A stretch of DNA of 64,000 nt. Source: Bondarzewia mesenterica. Lineage: Eukaryota > Basidiomycota > Agaricomycetes > Russulales > Bondarzewiaceae. Below, piece by piece: positions 32,203 to 43,092 of this stretch; position 1 is the first letter of the stretch; the number at the start of each line of letters is the position of its first letter. A program made the position numbers and the translations under genes. Location: NCBI GenBank assembly GCA_004802705.1, contig SGPL01000013.1, positions 1 through 64,000 of the forward strand, read 5' to 3'. Under the pieces are notes generated by a model that worked only from the letters and a program-made list of their open reading frames with translations, was not told the origin of the DNA and did not search any database.

Positions 32203-34867
32203 ATGGCTGTCCCGGACAACATACCCCGTGATGACATTGACGAGGATATTGATTATACCGATATCGAGGAAAAGTGTGTATCGTTCGTATATCTGTGTGA
32301 TATCTGACTGAAGACGAGTTGATAAAGATATAAAGTGAGCCTTGAGGAGGGTTTCGACAACATTCTGGTCGTCGATGGAGTCCCTGTCATCGACAACAGC
32401 AAGCTGGAAAAGCTTTTGGCCAAAAATTTCGAAGGAGTTTACACGGAAGGGCGCAGCGGTCAAGCCGAGTGCGATGTCTGTACCCTGGAATGAGGCTTCA
32501 GGGAAGAGTAAAGGGTGTGTGCATGCTGCTTTCCGGTCTGCGTATAAAACCCGACGATTCGCAGATTTATCTTCGTTGAGTTCCGCACGGCAGAGGAGGC
32601 TACGTTTGCCCTAAACGAGTTGAATGGCCATCCTTTCGACGCGAAGCACACATTCCGCATCAACCGCTTTTCAGATATCGAAAAGTACACAAAACTTGAT
32701 GAGACGTATGTGGAGCCAAAGCGGGAAGAGTACCAATCCAAGGTGCGCTGTATCACATAATTATCCCTTAATATGCGTCGACGATCATACAGGAGCACCT
32801 CCGGGCCTGGTTGGCGGACCCCCAAGGTCGGGATCAATATGCTACGTACCGAGGAGATGAAGTAGAAGTCCACTGGCATGGAAAGCCGTCCCAATGCGAA
32901 GTGGCGTATGCAAAGACTGTGTGTTTAAATTCCTTCGTTGGCCGATTTTGTTTACTTTGCTGAAAGGGGCATGGCTAGTCGTGGACCGAGCTATACATAT
33001 CGTGGTCGCCCTTGGGCACATACCTTGCCACTCTGCATCGTCAGGGCATTCGTCTTTGGGGTGGACCTTCTTGGGAGCACCAACAGCGCTTCTATCACCC
33101 TCTCGTCAGACTCGTTGACTTCTCACCCTGCGAAAAATACTTTGTCACTTGGTCCCATGAACCAATCGTGGTCGCCGAGGGTGCGCCGCAAGGCTCCCAG
33201 TTCTTCTCCGCCGAGGACGAGGGCAACAATATTGCCGTCTGGGATATTAAGACAGGCAATCTCCTCCGTACCTTCCCCAGCATCCTGCCCGAAGGCGACA
33301 ATTCGAAGAAGCAAATGGCCTGGCCTGCGCTGAAATGGAGCGCAGACGACAAATTTGTAGCGAGGGTGACGCCAGGTCAACAGATCAGCGTGTACGAATT
33401 GCCTGGCATGGGCCTTCAAGGGAAAAAGAGCCTCAAGATAGAAGGTGTCGTGGACTTCGAGTGGTGTCCTCACAGCGACAAGGATAGGGAGGACCCAGAG
33501 AAGGCAAGCCCGGCAGTCAACGGCACCGCCGGCAAAGGTGCCAAAAAGGTCAAGGAGAACATGCTTGCGTATTGGACACCCGAGGTGGCCAATCAGCCCG
33601 CTCGTGTGACCGTCATCGAATTCCCTAGTCGGACCATTATGCGACAAAAGAATTTGTTCAATGTTACGGAAGTAAGTCTCCTCTCGTTCAAGTCCTGCAT
33701 CTGACCTGACTTTTTTTTTTCATAGTGCAAGCTTTACTGGCAAAACCAGGGAGATTTCCTCTGTGTCAAGGTCGACCGGCATACGAAGACCAAAAAATCT
33801 ATCTTCTGTAATTTGGAAATCTTCATGGTTCGTGAGAAAGACTTCCCGGTAGAAGTAGTCGAACTCAAAGGTAAAAGCTCTTGACACCAATTTTGGGCGG
33901 GGATCTCATGGTCGTCCTTTCTATTAGACACAGTCACAGATTTCTCCTGGGAACCGAAAGGCGACCGTTTCGCCATCGTGTCAAGCAACGACCCCAATCT
34001 AGGCAATCCTGGGCCTGGAATCACAATCAAAACCGATGTCAGCTTCTACCAGCTCGAACGTGGGAAGGGCGACTTCAAGCTTCTTCGTAAATGTTTCCCT
34101 GACTCACATCTTGCTTGTCTAAACATTGCATTCTAGGAACGCTGGCCTCACGGACTACCAACACTATTCGCTGGTCACCTCGAGGTCGACATGTGGTTCT
34201 CGCGACAGTTGGGTCAACATCGAAGTCTGAGTTAGAGTTCTGGGACCTGGATTTCAATACCGAGGATGTTGGTCGACGGGAAGGTCAGAAAGAGGATTGG
34301 GGTAGCGGCGTCCAGCAACTGGGCATCAACGACCATTATGGCGTTACTGACGTCGAGTGGGATCCCAGCGGTCGCTATCTGGCAACTGCCGCTAGCTCAT
34401 GGACGCATACTGTGTGTCCTTACTCATTTTATGATCTCATGAATTATTGCTAATGTCCGTCGTAGCTCGAAAACGGTTATGCAATCTGGGACTTCCGCGG
34501 TCAGGAGGTTGAGAAACACATATTGGACCGCTTCAAACAATTCTTGTGGCGCCCCCGACCACCATCTTTGCTAACTAAGGAGCAGAAACGCCAGATACGC
34601 AAAAACCTCCGGGACTATGGCCGTACTTTCGAAGAGGAGGATGCAGCGATAGAAGATACAGCTAGTACGGAACTCATTGCTCACAGGAAACGTTTAGTCG
34701 ACGAATGGAACGCGTGGCGCGCGCGGTGCCAGGAGGAGGTTGCAGAGGAGAAGCGTGCGATAGGCAAGGGAGCGGAAACCGGTGGACAGAAGGAGGAGGA
34801 GAGAGAAGAGATCGAGGTCTGGATTGACGAGGTGATAGAACAGATTGAAGAGGAGGTGGTTGAGTAA
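32203..34867 (+). CDS. PRT1: Translation initiation factor eIF3 subunit B (one-base frameshift in exon 2)
   Basis: Nine exons: 32203-32273, 32328-32514, 32565-32742, 32793-32918, 32979-33671, 33726-33870, 33928-34086, 34137-34411 and 34466-34867. Protein about 744 residues if the frame is corrected. An N-terminal RRM ([35 protein letters not shown]) precedes a beta-propeller ([33 protein letters not shown]) and a C-terminal helical tail that binds other eIF3 subunits. eIF3b is the scaffold that holds eIF3 on the 40S ribosome. Exon 2 is one nucleotide longer than its flanking phases allow. The shift lies at the A5 run at about 32422-32426, where KLLAK should run into [10 protein letters not shown]. 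Because the gene is essential and the rest is intact, a base-call error is most likely. Confidence 0.92.
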
Positions 34868-35252
34868 TTGAGTTACTTAGTAATTCTATCTTGAGCACAC
34901 GGTTGCTGTATTCCTGTCCGAGGTACATGGTCTATATTTCAGCGTTGCTCAAAACTACGATAAGTAGTGTAAGTAAGTCGGATCCGGACACCTGCACAAA
35001 GGGCGGTGGGAAAAGGAAATAGTGTGAGAGTCCGGAGACGCAGCGCAGAATACCGGGGGAACTGATCCGAGTTCCCGATTATAGCCGATCAGACGATATC
35101 TAATCAGTTAAGTTTGACTCCCCCCTGGGGACCACCATTAAACCCCTCCCCCCGCCCTCGGTCTCTTCCCAGCTTTCCTTGCGCTTGCTGGGAACCCCCC
35201 TTTGCCACACTGTACCCTTATTATCTGCCCGAAACATATCATTTTTCTGCTG
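34868..35252. promoter_or_regulatory. Intergenic, hapX upstream region
   Basis: Holds the eIF3b 3' UTR and the hapX promoter. GATA-like cores occur (gacgatatctaatcag at about 35,091-35,106), which is of interest because iron genes are often under GATA repressors, but no full consensus is seen. There is a C-rich pyrimidine stretch at 35,118-35,160. Confidence 0.4.
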
Positions 35253-37146
35253 ATGTCCGGTGCGCAACCATCTCTGCCAGTAGTGTCATCATCTACGACC
35301 CTTTGGGCATCTGGTATGTAACTTTGATTCCTTTTCGAGGCGTTCCAGAACTCATTCATTCATCTTTCATGCAGCTTCAAAGGAATGGGTCATTCCTGCT
35401 AAACCAAAACCAGGCCGCAAACCCAAGAAAGATCCTTCCAATACAACGGTAGGGGAAGATGAGGTCTGTTTTTTTATTCAATCGAAATGGACCGCATGGT
35501 CTCACCAACTATCTTTCCAGTCGACGGGAAGCAAGGGAAGACGCGTGCAGAACAGGCGAGTGCAATTATCTGTATTGTTACAATTATCTGAACAGGATTC
35601 GTGCAGGGCTGCGCAGCGCGCTTTCCGCGAGCGCAAGCAGTCTCAGCTTGCTGAGCTGCAGGCACGAATTCAGCAGTACGAACAAGGCGAGATTGAGCGC
35701 AATGTGGCGCTTCAGACTGTCGCCAAACGCCTCAAAGAGGAAAACGAAATACTTCGTAAAGAAAATACTTTTCTAAAGGAAAAGATCGCTCAGCACGAAC
35801 GCGAGCGCGAGGAGAATGAAATAGATATCAAGAGGTCGAGGGACAATTCATCTCCTTCTGTCGACCACCTCGAGCATCCCGTCAGAAAGAGAGCCAAGCT
35901 CGCCATTGGCACTATCGCCCCTACTGCGCAATTGGTGCGAGCGGTCCCCATCCCCTTCATATCCTCTCCTCCGTCAATGGCGTCCTCACCAGACTCCAAC
36001 GATACGTCGGAGAGTAGTTTCTCACCCATGGCGCTTGCATCTCCTATGGAAGATACGACCATATTTCCTCCTTCAATGTCCCTCGGTGGGATGTTTGATT
36101 TCCCGCAGAGCGCCAAGCCGTCTTCATTTGACATTCCAGGGTCGATGGACAACTATGATTGCGGCTTTTGCGACGAAACGACGCCGTGTGTGTGCAGAGA
36201 ACTGGGGATTCGTCAGGAGAGGCCCGACATGTCGTCCGATATCCCCCTTAAGACCGAAATTGGAGAGGAGAAAGTCATCGACTTGCGTGACGAGTCGGTG
36301 CCTTTGCGATCGCCCATTTTGTCCAACCGCACTTCCATTCTGGATAACCTGCCCGCCTATCAGCCCGCTGTCCCCCTTCGTCGCCGCCCCGGAAATTCAG
36401 GCATCAAATCGCTTTTCCCTGTGTATCTACCGTCCGTCATCGGCACCGCTAGTTCGAATGCTTCGGGTTCCGCAACTTGCTCAGGCGATCCGTCGAATTG
36501 CATGGCATGCGCGGATGATGTTTTCGGAAAGGCATTCTGTACAGCGATTGGTGAATCTGTTGCCTCGGAGGCGCCTTGCGCGGATTGCCCCAGTCGCGCA
36601 CAATTTGGTACCGTCGGAAGCAGCGCAGCTCGTGGATGTTGCGGGAATCCAGGCATGTGCGGCAGTTCGTGCGGTTCCTCATCCAAGTCGGCTTTGTTGG
36701 ACTCTCAGAATCCGCCCGACACGATGCCCACGAATGATGCCTGGCGCCAGCTCAAATCTCATCCGAATGTCGCTTTTTCCGACCTTTCGCTCCTAGCCGA
36801 TGTCGTCGCTCGTCGTTCAAAGTGCACTGGGCCTCGTGTCGTTCTTTCTCCTCCTCCGAGATGCATCACACCCGAGCGTACAGTCACACCAACCCCGCTA
36901 CGTGCAGTCACTCCTGCGTCGGCCGGGGAGTCGAACTCGGAAGGCCATCCAGTTCTGTTGACAGATCCTCATGCACATTATCGTCAGAGACAGGAAGAAC
37001 GATTCAACGGTGCCTCTTCACCGCCAAGATTGGTACCCCAGGAGGAGCTCGTTAAGTGTGGGCGTCCTAGACTTGTACGCGAGGTTCACGCGGAAGCGGT
37101 TAGAGAAGCTATACGCTTGTTGGATGCTAAATTTGGACAGACATGA
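35253..37146 (+). CDS. hapX: bZIP iron-response regulator HapX
   Basis: Four exons: 35253-35313, 35375-35448, 35521-35555 and 35607-37146; 569 residues. The N-terminus has the Hap4-like CCAAT-binding-complex contact motif (KEWVIPAKPKPGRKP), immediately followed by a bZIP basic region (RRVQNRAAQRAFRERK) and a leucine-zipper coiled coil (residues of about 65-115). Cysteine-rich regions follow: CGFCDETTPCVC, CSGDPSNCMACADDVFGKAFC and RGCCGNPGMCGSSC. In ascomycetes such motifs sense iron through Fe-S clusters, and HapX then represses iron-consuming genes or activates iron storage. This combination identifies HapX rather than a general AP-1 factor. The third intron starts with GC (GCGAGT), a rare GC-AG intron, and splits the basic region codon for Arg. 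The start ATG 35253 gives a complete domain. It converges on the PPR gene 170 bp away. Confidence 0.93.
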
Positions 37147-37316
37147 GACGGGATGCGACGACGTATTATCTTATTTGACCTGTTTTCTACCCTTTTTTTT
37201 TTTTGAAAACTTATTATGCACGTACCGATTTGCTCGCGACGATATGATGATCCCTTGTATATCTAAGTATCAAGGGTCGCTCAAGTATAACTGTCTCTCT
37301 TGTTCAGTCACCGTCA

Positions 37317-39890
37317 TTAAGATGCATTAGATTTTGAATGGCTGCCATATGACCTCGGGCGCGTGGTAAGGTAGTTACTTGCTGCCTGTTTATATTCCTT
37401 CTGAACGTCCGTCAATAGCCTCCAATCTTTGGCGATCCGCCCCAGCTGCCTTCGTATCAAGTCCTTTTCTCGTTCCGTCAACATCTTTGTCGTCTGCCCC
37501 TTGGAATGCGATGATTGCAGTGAACGAAGTCTATCAACGAGGATTTTCAGAGGGGCCTCACGCAGATCTCGTGGAAAAGGCGCAATGAAAGGCCATAAGT
37601 TCACCACGACACGGCGCGCGAGCTTGTATGCACCAACAGCAAAATAAGCACTCGCGACAGTGCTGACGACTACGCCGTCCGGTTTAACGCCCAAGGAAAC
37701 CATGTCTCGGAGCGATCGTATGGCCTGATCAGGCTGTCGTAGGCGAGCGTATCCGGCAATGAGGATGGTGTACATGACGACGTTGCGCTTGACGCCAGCT
37801 TTAGCCGCAGCATCTAGGACAGCCCGTGCCGCAGCAAAATCGCCCGCCTTAACGTATCCTTCCATCAATGCTCCATAATGATACTCATTCGGATGTAGAC
37901 CTCTATCGAGCATGATTTGAAAGGCGTCTCTGGCGGCGGTCATGTCCGTGCGCGTTACCGCATCATGCTGTATTCGCAACGCAGCCGTCGCTCGATTGGC
38001 ACGTACCCCTCGCGACTTCAACGACTCCAAGATGGGTTGGGTAACGGAAGGATGGGAAAGAGGTTGTATGCCTGCGATAGGATCGAATGGACCTTCCGTA
38101 GGAGATATGCGAGGATTCGGTAGTTGAGGCGAGGGAGTGCTATTCCAACCAGAACGTTTGCCTTGCTGTCGTTCGAGACGCAGGATCACTCGCAAAAGGG
38201 CTTGAATATGATTGAGGGAAGGTTGCGACGTGACGGCCAAGAGGCGATGGAGTGTCCGCGCAATCTCTGAAGACTGAAGCCCCTCAACTCTGTCGAGATG
38301 GGAAATGAAGATGTCAAGTGTATATCTGTCCGGTGGGACATTACAGGCCAGCATGATCTTCAAAACCACCCGCATGCCATCTAGCCCGCGAATACTGAGC
38401 ATCCCACTCAGGAGAGCATTGAAAATTTCAGTTGTCGGCGCGAGCTCTCCGTCCAAAATACTGGGTATACCCTCAGATGACACGTTCAAACTCAGCTCGG
38501 AGAACAAACGGACAATCGTTAAGTCGCCACCGCACATCGACGACACTATGTGGACGGCAGTGTCTGGGCGATCAACCGCAAGATATATACGAATCAGAGC
38601 AGCTGCGAAAGGCGCATCCGGGCGTACGCTCGTGGCTTGAATTTGCTCCATAAGGAGTATAGCTGATGCGAGGTCGCGGCGGCGGGCCATATAGTTCAAA
38701 AGGATGGTATAGGAGACGATGTCGGGATGGATAGGCGGGACTATTTTGGTGGACGAGGCATGACTTGACGCCCATTGCATACTGTGCGGTCGCGGACGGC
38801 TTCCGTCTCGAACGGTGGAAGTTCCGCCATTTCGAAATGCTCGAGGAACACTCAACTTGTCCTGATCGAACAGTTGGACGATCGAGACAAGCCTGTCGAC
38901 GTCGTGTGCATCTATGGCAAGTTGCATCAACGCGTTCAAGATAAGGGTGGATGTGCGGCCGTCTGCACTGGCCAATGCATCGAGCGCCTGAGATTGAACA
39001 AAGACATCGGGGCCTAAGGTTCGGTATGCAGCAGCAACTGCGGCCTGGGTGGTGGCGTCGATGGCGTGCCCGTCCTCCTGCATTTGAGCCAAAGCCTTCA
39101 TTGCCGCAGGAAGATTGTTGTTGCGAATATGGCCAGACGCGATAGTGTGAAACGTCCGTCGATCCGGACGCAATCCCTCCTCTTTGAAACTGTTCAGAAC
39201 CTGGTCTAAGAGCGCAAACTCGGATAGCCCCACGAGGCTCCGAGCATGCCAATTCAAAAGGGAGACCGAAGAACGGTGTATCAAATCTTTGGCGAGGAAG
39301 ACGAGAGGAGGAATTAGATCCCATAACTTGTCTTTTGCTAGATTCCAAGCCACCGCCTCGAAAGCCTGCTGCTCTAGTGCACATCCTAGGCGATGCGCTA
39401 GTACGAGTACTCGAAGAGCTCTTGTGGGCTGCGTCGTACTGACCATGCGTTCCGCAAGCTTGCAGTTTCTCTGACTGCCGTAGAGCTGATTGAGGACCTT
39501 GAGCGTACCAGGAACACCTTCCAGCTTTTTTGACAGCATCTCTCGGGTAATTGTCCAAATTAACGCACTGTCGATTACTTCCAACAACTCGGGTGGTAAA
39601 GGAATATGTTCTGCCCGCGTAGACCTGCCTTTGGCTGCATTTGATGAGGCACGAGTCTGATGATTGACGGAAGTTCTGTGAGGAGTGAGAGATGCGCTCG
39701 TCCTGCTCCATTTGTCGTAAGTTGCGTCGTGGATAGCGGGAGACAGGGCGCTGAGCCATCTTGAGAAAGTCAGCTGGTGGTTGCAAAGGGCGGCCTGAGG
39801 TAGGAGAACAGAGCGAGTAGGCCGTACAAGGTACCCGCGGATGATATGCTGAAGATGGTGTCTGCAACCACAGCCGACCCTCCAGTGCAT
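37317..39890 (-). CDS. Pentatricopeptide repeat (PPR) protein, probably mitochondrial
   Basis: Intronless minus-strand frame of 857 residues from ATG 39890. The N-terminus is basic and rich in Arg, Leu, Ser and His (MHWRVGCGCRHHLQHIIRGY, then RPTRSVLLPQAAL), consistent with a mitochondrial presequence. PPR units are clear, for example DIVSYTILLNYMARRRDLA with MEQIQATSVRPD, LLSGMLSIRGLDGMRVVLK, EYHYGALMEGYVKAGDFAA, and VVMYTILIAGYARLRQPDQA with MVSLGVKPDG. About ten helical repeats are spread over residues 230-790. PPR proteins bind organellar RNA in a sequence-specific way and act in processing, stability or translation of mitochondrial transcripts. The target cannot be read from this sequence. 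Overlapping long frames on the same strand and opposite strand are shadows. Confidence 0.88.
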   Translation of the reverse strand: MHWRVGCGCRHHLQHIIRGYLVRPTRSVLLPQAALCNHQLTFSRWLSALSPAIHDATYDKWSRTSASLTPHRTSVNHQTRASSNAAKGRSTRAEHIPLPPELLEVIDSALIWTITREMLSKKLEGVPGTLKVLNQLYGSQRNCKLAERMVSTTQPTRALRVLVLAHRLGCALEQQAFEAVAWNLAKDKLWDLIPPLVFLAKDLIHRSSVSLLNWHARSLVGLSEFALLDQVLNSFKEEGLRPDRRTFHTIASGHIRNNNLPAAMKALAQMQEDGHAIDATTQAAVAAAYRTLGPDVFVQSQALDALASADGRTSTLILNALMQLAIDAHDVDRLVSIVQLFDQDKLSVPRAFRNGGTSTVRDGSRPRPHSMQWASSHASSTKIVPPIHPDIVSYTILLNYMARRRDLASAILLMEQIQATSVRPDAPFAAALIRIYLAVDRPDTAVHIVSSMCGGDLTIVRLFSELSLNVSSEGIPSILDGELAPTTEIFNALLSGMLSIRGLDGMRVVLKIMLACNVPPDRYTLDIFISHLDRVEGLQSSEIARTLHRLLAVTSQPSLNHIQALLRVILRLERQQGKRSGWNSTPSPQLPNPRISPTEGPFDPIAGIQPLSHPSVTQPILESLKSRGVRANRATAALRIQHDAVTRTDMTAARDAFQIMLDRGLHPNEYHYGALMEGYVKAGDFAAARAVLDAAAKAGVKRNVVMYTILIAGYARLRQPDQAIRSLRDMVSLGVKPDGVVVSTVASAYFAVGAYKLARRVVVNLWPFIAPFPRDLREAPLKILVDRLRSLQSSHSKGQTTKMLTEREKDLIRRQLGRIAKDWRLLTDVQKEYKQAASNYLTTRPRSYGSHSKSNAS

Positions 39891-42800
39891 GGACAGCCAG
39901 ATTGACGTCGAGGCTTTTATGCCAGGACACCGCGGACTGGCTGAACCAGAGGAGTGAGTGGTATTTCAGAAGGGAATGATGCGAATGATACTCACAGAAC
40001 CAGTATATTGCCTAGGACAAAATATTGTGAGTCCACCGTAGGGCGCTGTGAGGCGCGGTGTTGTCCGACTCTACTTTCTCCACGTGACTATCCAGCAATT
40101 TCCGTTCTGGCCTGTTCTGGCCTGCGCTTTTGGCCATTCACTACCACCCCAACCGTTATCATACGACACCAGTGCTCTCTCTCGTCGACTCTTCAAGTAG
40201 CTTATTGTCACGTCTCGATGAAAACGAGTGCAACGTTCGCGTTCACGTTCAAATATGGACGAATCCCAACAGGCTTAAAAGGAGATCACGTCACGAGATA
40301 GATTGGGTGATTCACGGCAAGTATTCTACGAGACCGGTCGCAATCAGTCGCCCAAGAAGGTTCAACCCATGCATGTTAGAACATGTTCGAGCCATCTGAG
40401 CCAGGTACCATATCAATCTTTATCCTGAATGATGGTACGTACGGGGTTCGAAGCAAGTATGACCACTGTCTAATGATGTAGTCATTGGAAGGGACCCAGT
40501 GTCTGTCGATGGGTTTCAGACGCACTCCCGGCTCCATTTGGTTTCAAATCCGGGAGTGCTGCGATCTTCTGCCTCGGCAGGGATGTATTGTGACTTTCTA
40601 CGAAGCAATAGGTAGATCCATGACCGCTGCATAGATGGTCAGATTCAGCTCAAGGGTGAAACCTCTATCGCTTCTGAACCACGATCGACAGCCCATTGCG
40701 CACGAACCGCTAATACATACCATTGTATTGCGTGTTTCGAGAACGGACAGTATGTCACAAGAATTCTGTCCAAAAAAAAATACAGTCGAAAATATAGACA
40801 CCGTTTCATCGCAGTACGTCATTCAATCTGGCCTATCCTGCCCTTGAACATACATTCTCACAGGGATGTTTTGAAACGATCCACGATATGTCTGGTTCAA
40901 GTCTGGCCCAAGGCATTCTCAGAGTCAGCACTCCTTGCTCCGGGACGGTTTACTTGCCTAGGATGAAGTTGTGGATTGATTTTCCAGTCCTAAACGTTTG
41001 ACGTGACAGCAGGGCCAACACGGGGCGTTTGTGGGAAGGCAAATGATGCAACTCACGGACAGTTTCTTGAGATTATTGAGCGATTCACACCGGGTTCAAA
41101 ATGGTCCGTCGAGGCACAGAGGAAGGTTTGAATGTGCTATACGTCTGTTCAGGAATGCATTGTACACTTCTGGTTTTCAGAAATTTGACTCCATTTTGCC
41201 GTCTCCATTTCGCATATCTCCGATGAGATCTCCCATACGAGGCCTGTAGTGACCGCTATTGCAGGTTCGTGACCTCGCCTGATCTTCTCCGGGCAGACGT
41301 CCAATGCTCTCAAGTCTTACAATATTCATTTGCAGGTGAACGTGGTCCTTGCTGCTTCAATCATGATTTTAACGAATGGCAGTGCTGCTCCATAAAAAGC
41401 CCAAGTGAGCTAGAGGAGAAAACATTGTCGAATCGAGCTTGTTTCGGTCGCTAATAGTAATTGCACGTTATCATTATTCTCTGTAGACGCCTATGCATTG
41501 AATGCACTATCAGTAGCGCTGTGGAGGATTCATAATTTGTTGACTCGAAGAAGCTCCGATCAAACGGGATCAAAGGGTTGATCAATCGTCAGGTATGGCG
41601 ATACATTGTCAACAATGCAATCGCGTGTTTGGTATCTTCGCTATTTGCGTCGTTGGCTATCTGATTGAGTTGGCGCTTCTGGCAGGATGAGTGTTAGCCA
41701 CTGCCGACTCGGACAATTTAAAGTTGAGTCACCATGACGAATGTCTTTGATCTTAGCTTCGTGGCACCTTTCAATGTCTATCTGCATTCTATAGTTTACG
41801 CTCCAAACATCGGTTGCAGATGGGCTGGTAGTGGTTTCTATTGAATTACAAGGTTGTCTGGATAGATCATCTAGATTGACAGCTTGGTGAGCGTGCCGCA
41901 CAGGCACTTTCAAACTGAATCGGAGTCGGAAGCCGGAGGCTTCTGCCATGATCCACCTGCATCATTGCCCTGGATTACATCGCACCGAGTATGTCCTCTA
42001 CATTAGCTGTAACTGTTCAACGTTCAATATCAATGCTTTCGTAAGGTTGCGGCGATGCCTGGCGATGCTGTAGCAGTGTCAGTCGTCTCGGGCTTTTGCC
42101 GACCACCCGCGCGCCTACCTTCTCTGCCTTCTCAGGAACTGGCCGTTGTAAAAGGGAAGGTCGGGATTTTCGATTGCTCCTCTCATTTCATGTGTAGGCG
42201 TCTCGCCAACCTTTGTTGTAACGAAAATTTCCAGGCAAGTAAAAGAAAGTTGGCCGGGCGGTGAAAGAGATACAAAGCGATGCTGCCGTTGGTGTGTTTT
42301 GCAACAAATTTTGACCGGAAAATGACGGAGATGAGTGTGAGCCTGAAGCTAGAATGGACAGAATAACGTCTCGGCGTGATGCGACATGTCGCTTGACTGG
42401 GAGTTCTTTTTTCTCGACACTGCAAGAGTGAGGTCGAGCACGTGACGTGACGTTGCGGAGGTCATCTTTTAACTTGCGGCAGTCCTGCTTTCATACTACA
42501 CCGTCCTCGCCGCATCTCTGAACGCTTATGCCTCCCGCCGACTGAAATGAGCATTCAATGTGGGATGATTTTTGCAGGTAAGATAGTCAACTCTCAAATC
42601 GGCCGAAGAATCGAAATTAATCCAAAAGTCACTAGGTTACTATATCAATTATATTTGACTTGCAAGGCTTCATGCAGCAGTGACACTTTGCTACGCAACA
42701 CCCGCATGTGCGCTTATGCGTTCGTGTGGATCGTACATTTGTCAGTGACCTTAAACAGCCATCAATTTCAACCGTCGGTCTTACCCCACTAGGTCCTCGG

Positions 42801-43092
42801 TTGCTGTGACCGGCAGTGCGAGGACTATTGGATCCTGAGCCATGCTGCTGCTCATTGGCGCTTTCCAGATTCTTCCCAGGACTTAGATCTCTGACTTCCG
42901 AACATAATGGGATCCTTCTCCGATCTGCCCTGACGACGGCGTATTGTTGCAGAGTTTCAGCGCATGCTCGTTCCGACCATTTCAATATATTCGTAGTGGC
43001 CACGGCGCCATGCACCTCCATGGAACATTATAAAGGTCCGCTAGTTAGCTGCTATCTCACTCGTGTTCACCTCCCTACTCACCTGACCTGCA
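39891..43092. other. Long spacer, possibly with a decayed gene
   Basis: 3.2 kb between divergent genes. Around 40,390-40,620 a plus-strand stretch with splice-like signals reads GTISIFILNDG and, after an intron, VIGRDPVSVDGFQTHSRLHL, faintly like an FHA domain. Stops soon follow and no continuation is convincing. A 102-residue minus-strand frame at 41,949-41,641 has no recognised motif. The last few hundred bases should contain the promoter of the adenylating enzyme gene. I call no gene here. Confidence 0.4.

Noticed and set aside
35906..36796. 296-residue plus-strand frame
   Set aside because: Out-of-frame shadow within the hapX last exon.
38572..39930. 452-residue minus-strand frame
   Set aside because: Second frame of the PPR gene on the same strand; the 857-residue frame has the PPR repeats.
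40440..40455. GGTTCGAAGC, resembling a tRNA B box
   Set aside because: Lacks the final CC, no A box at a suitable distance and no cloverleaf.
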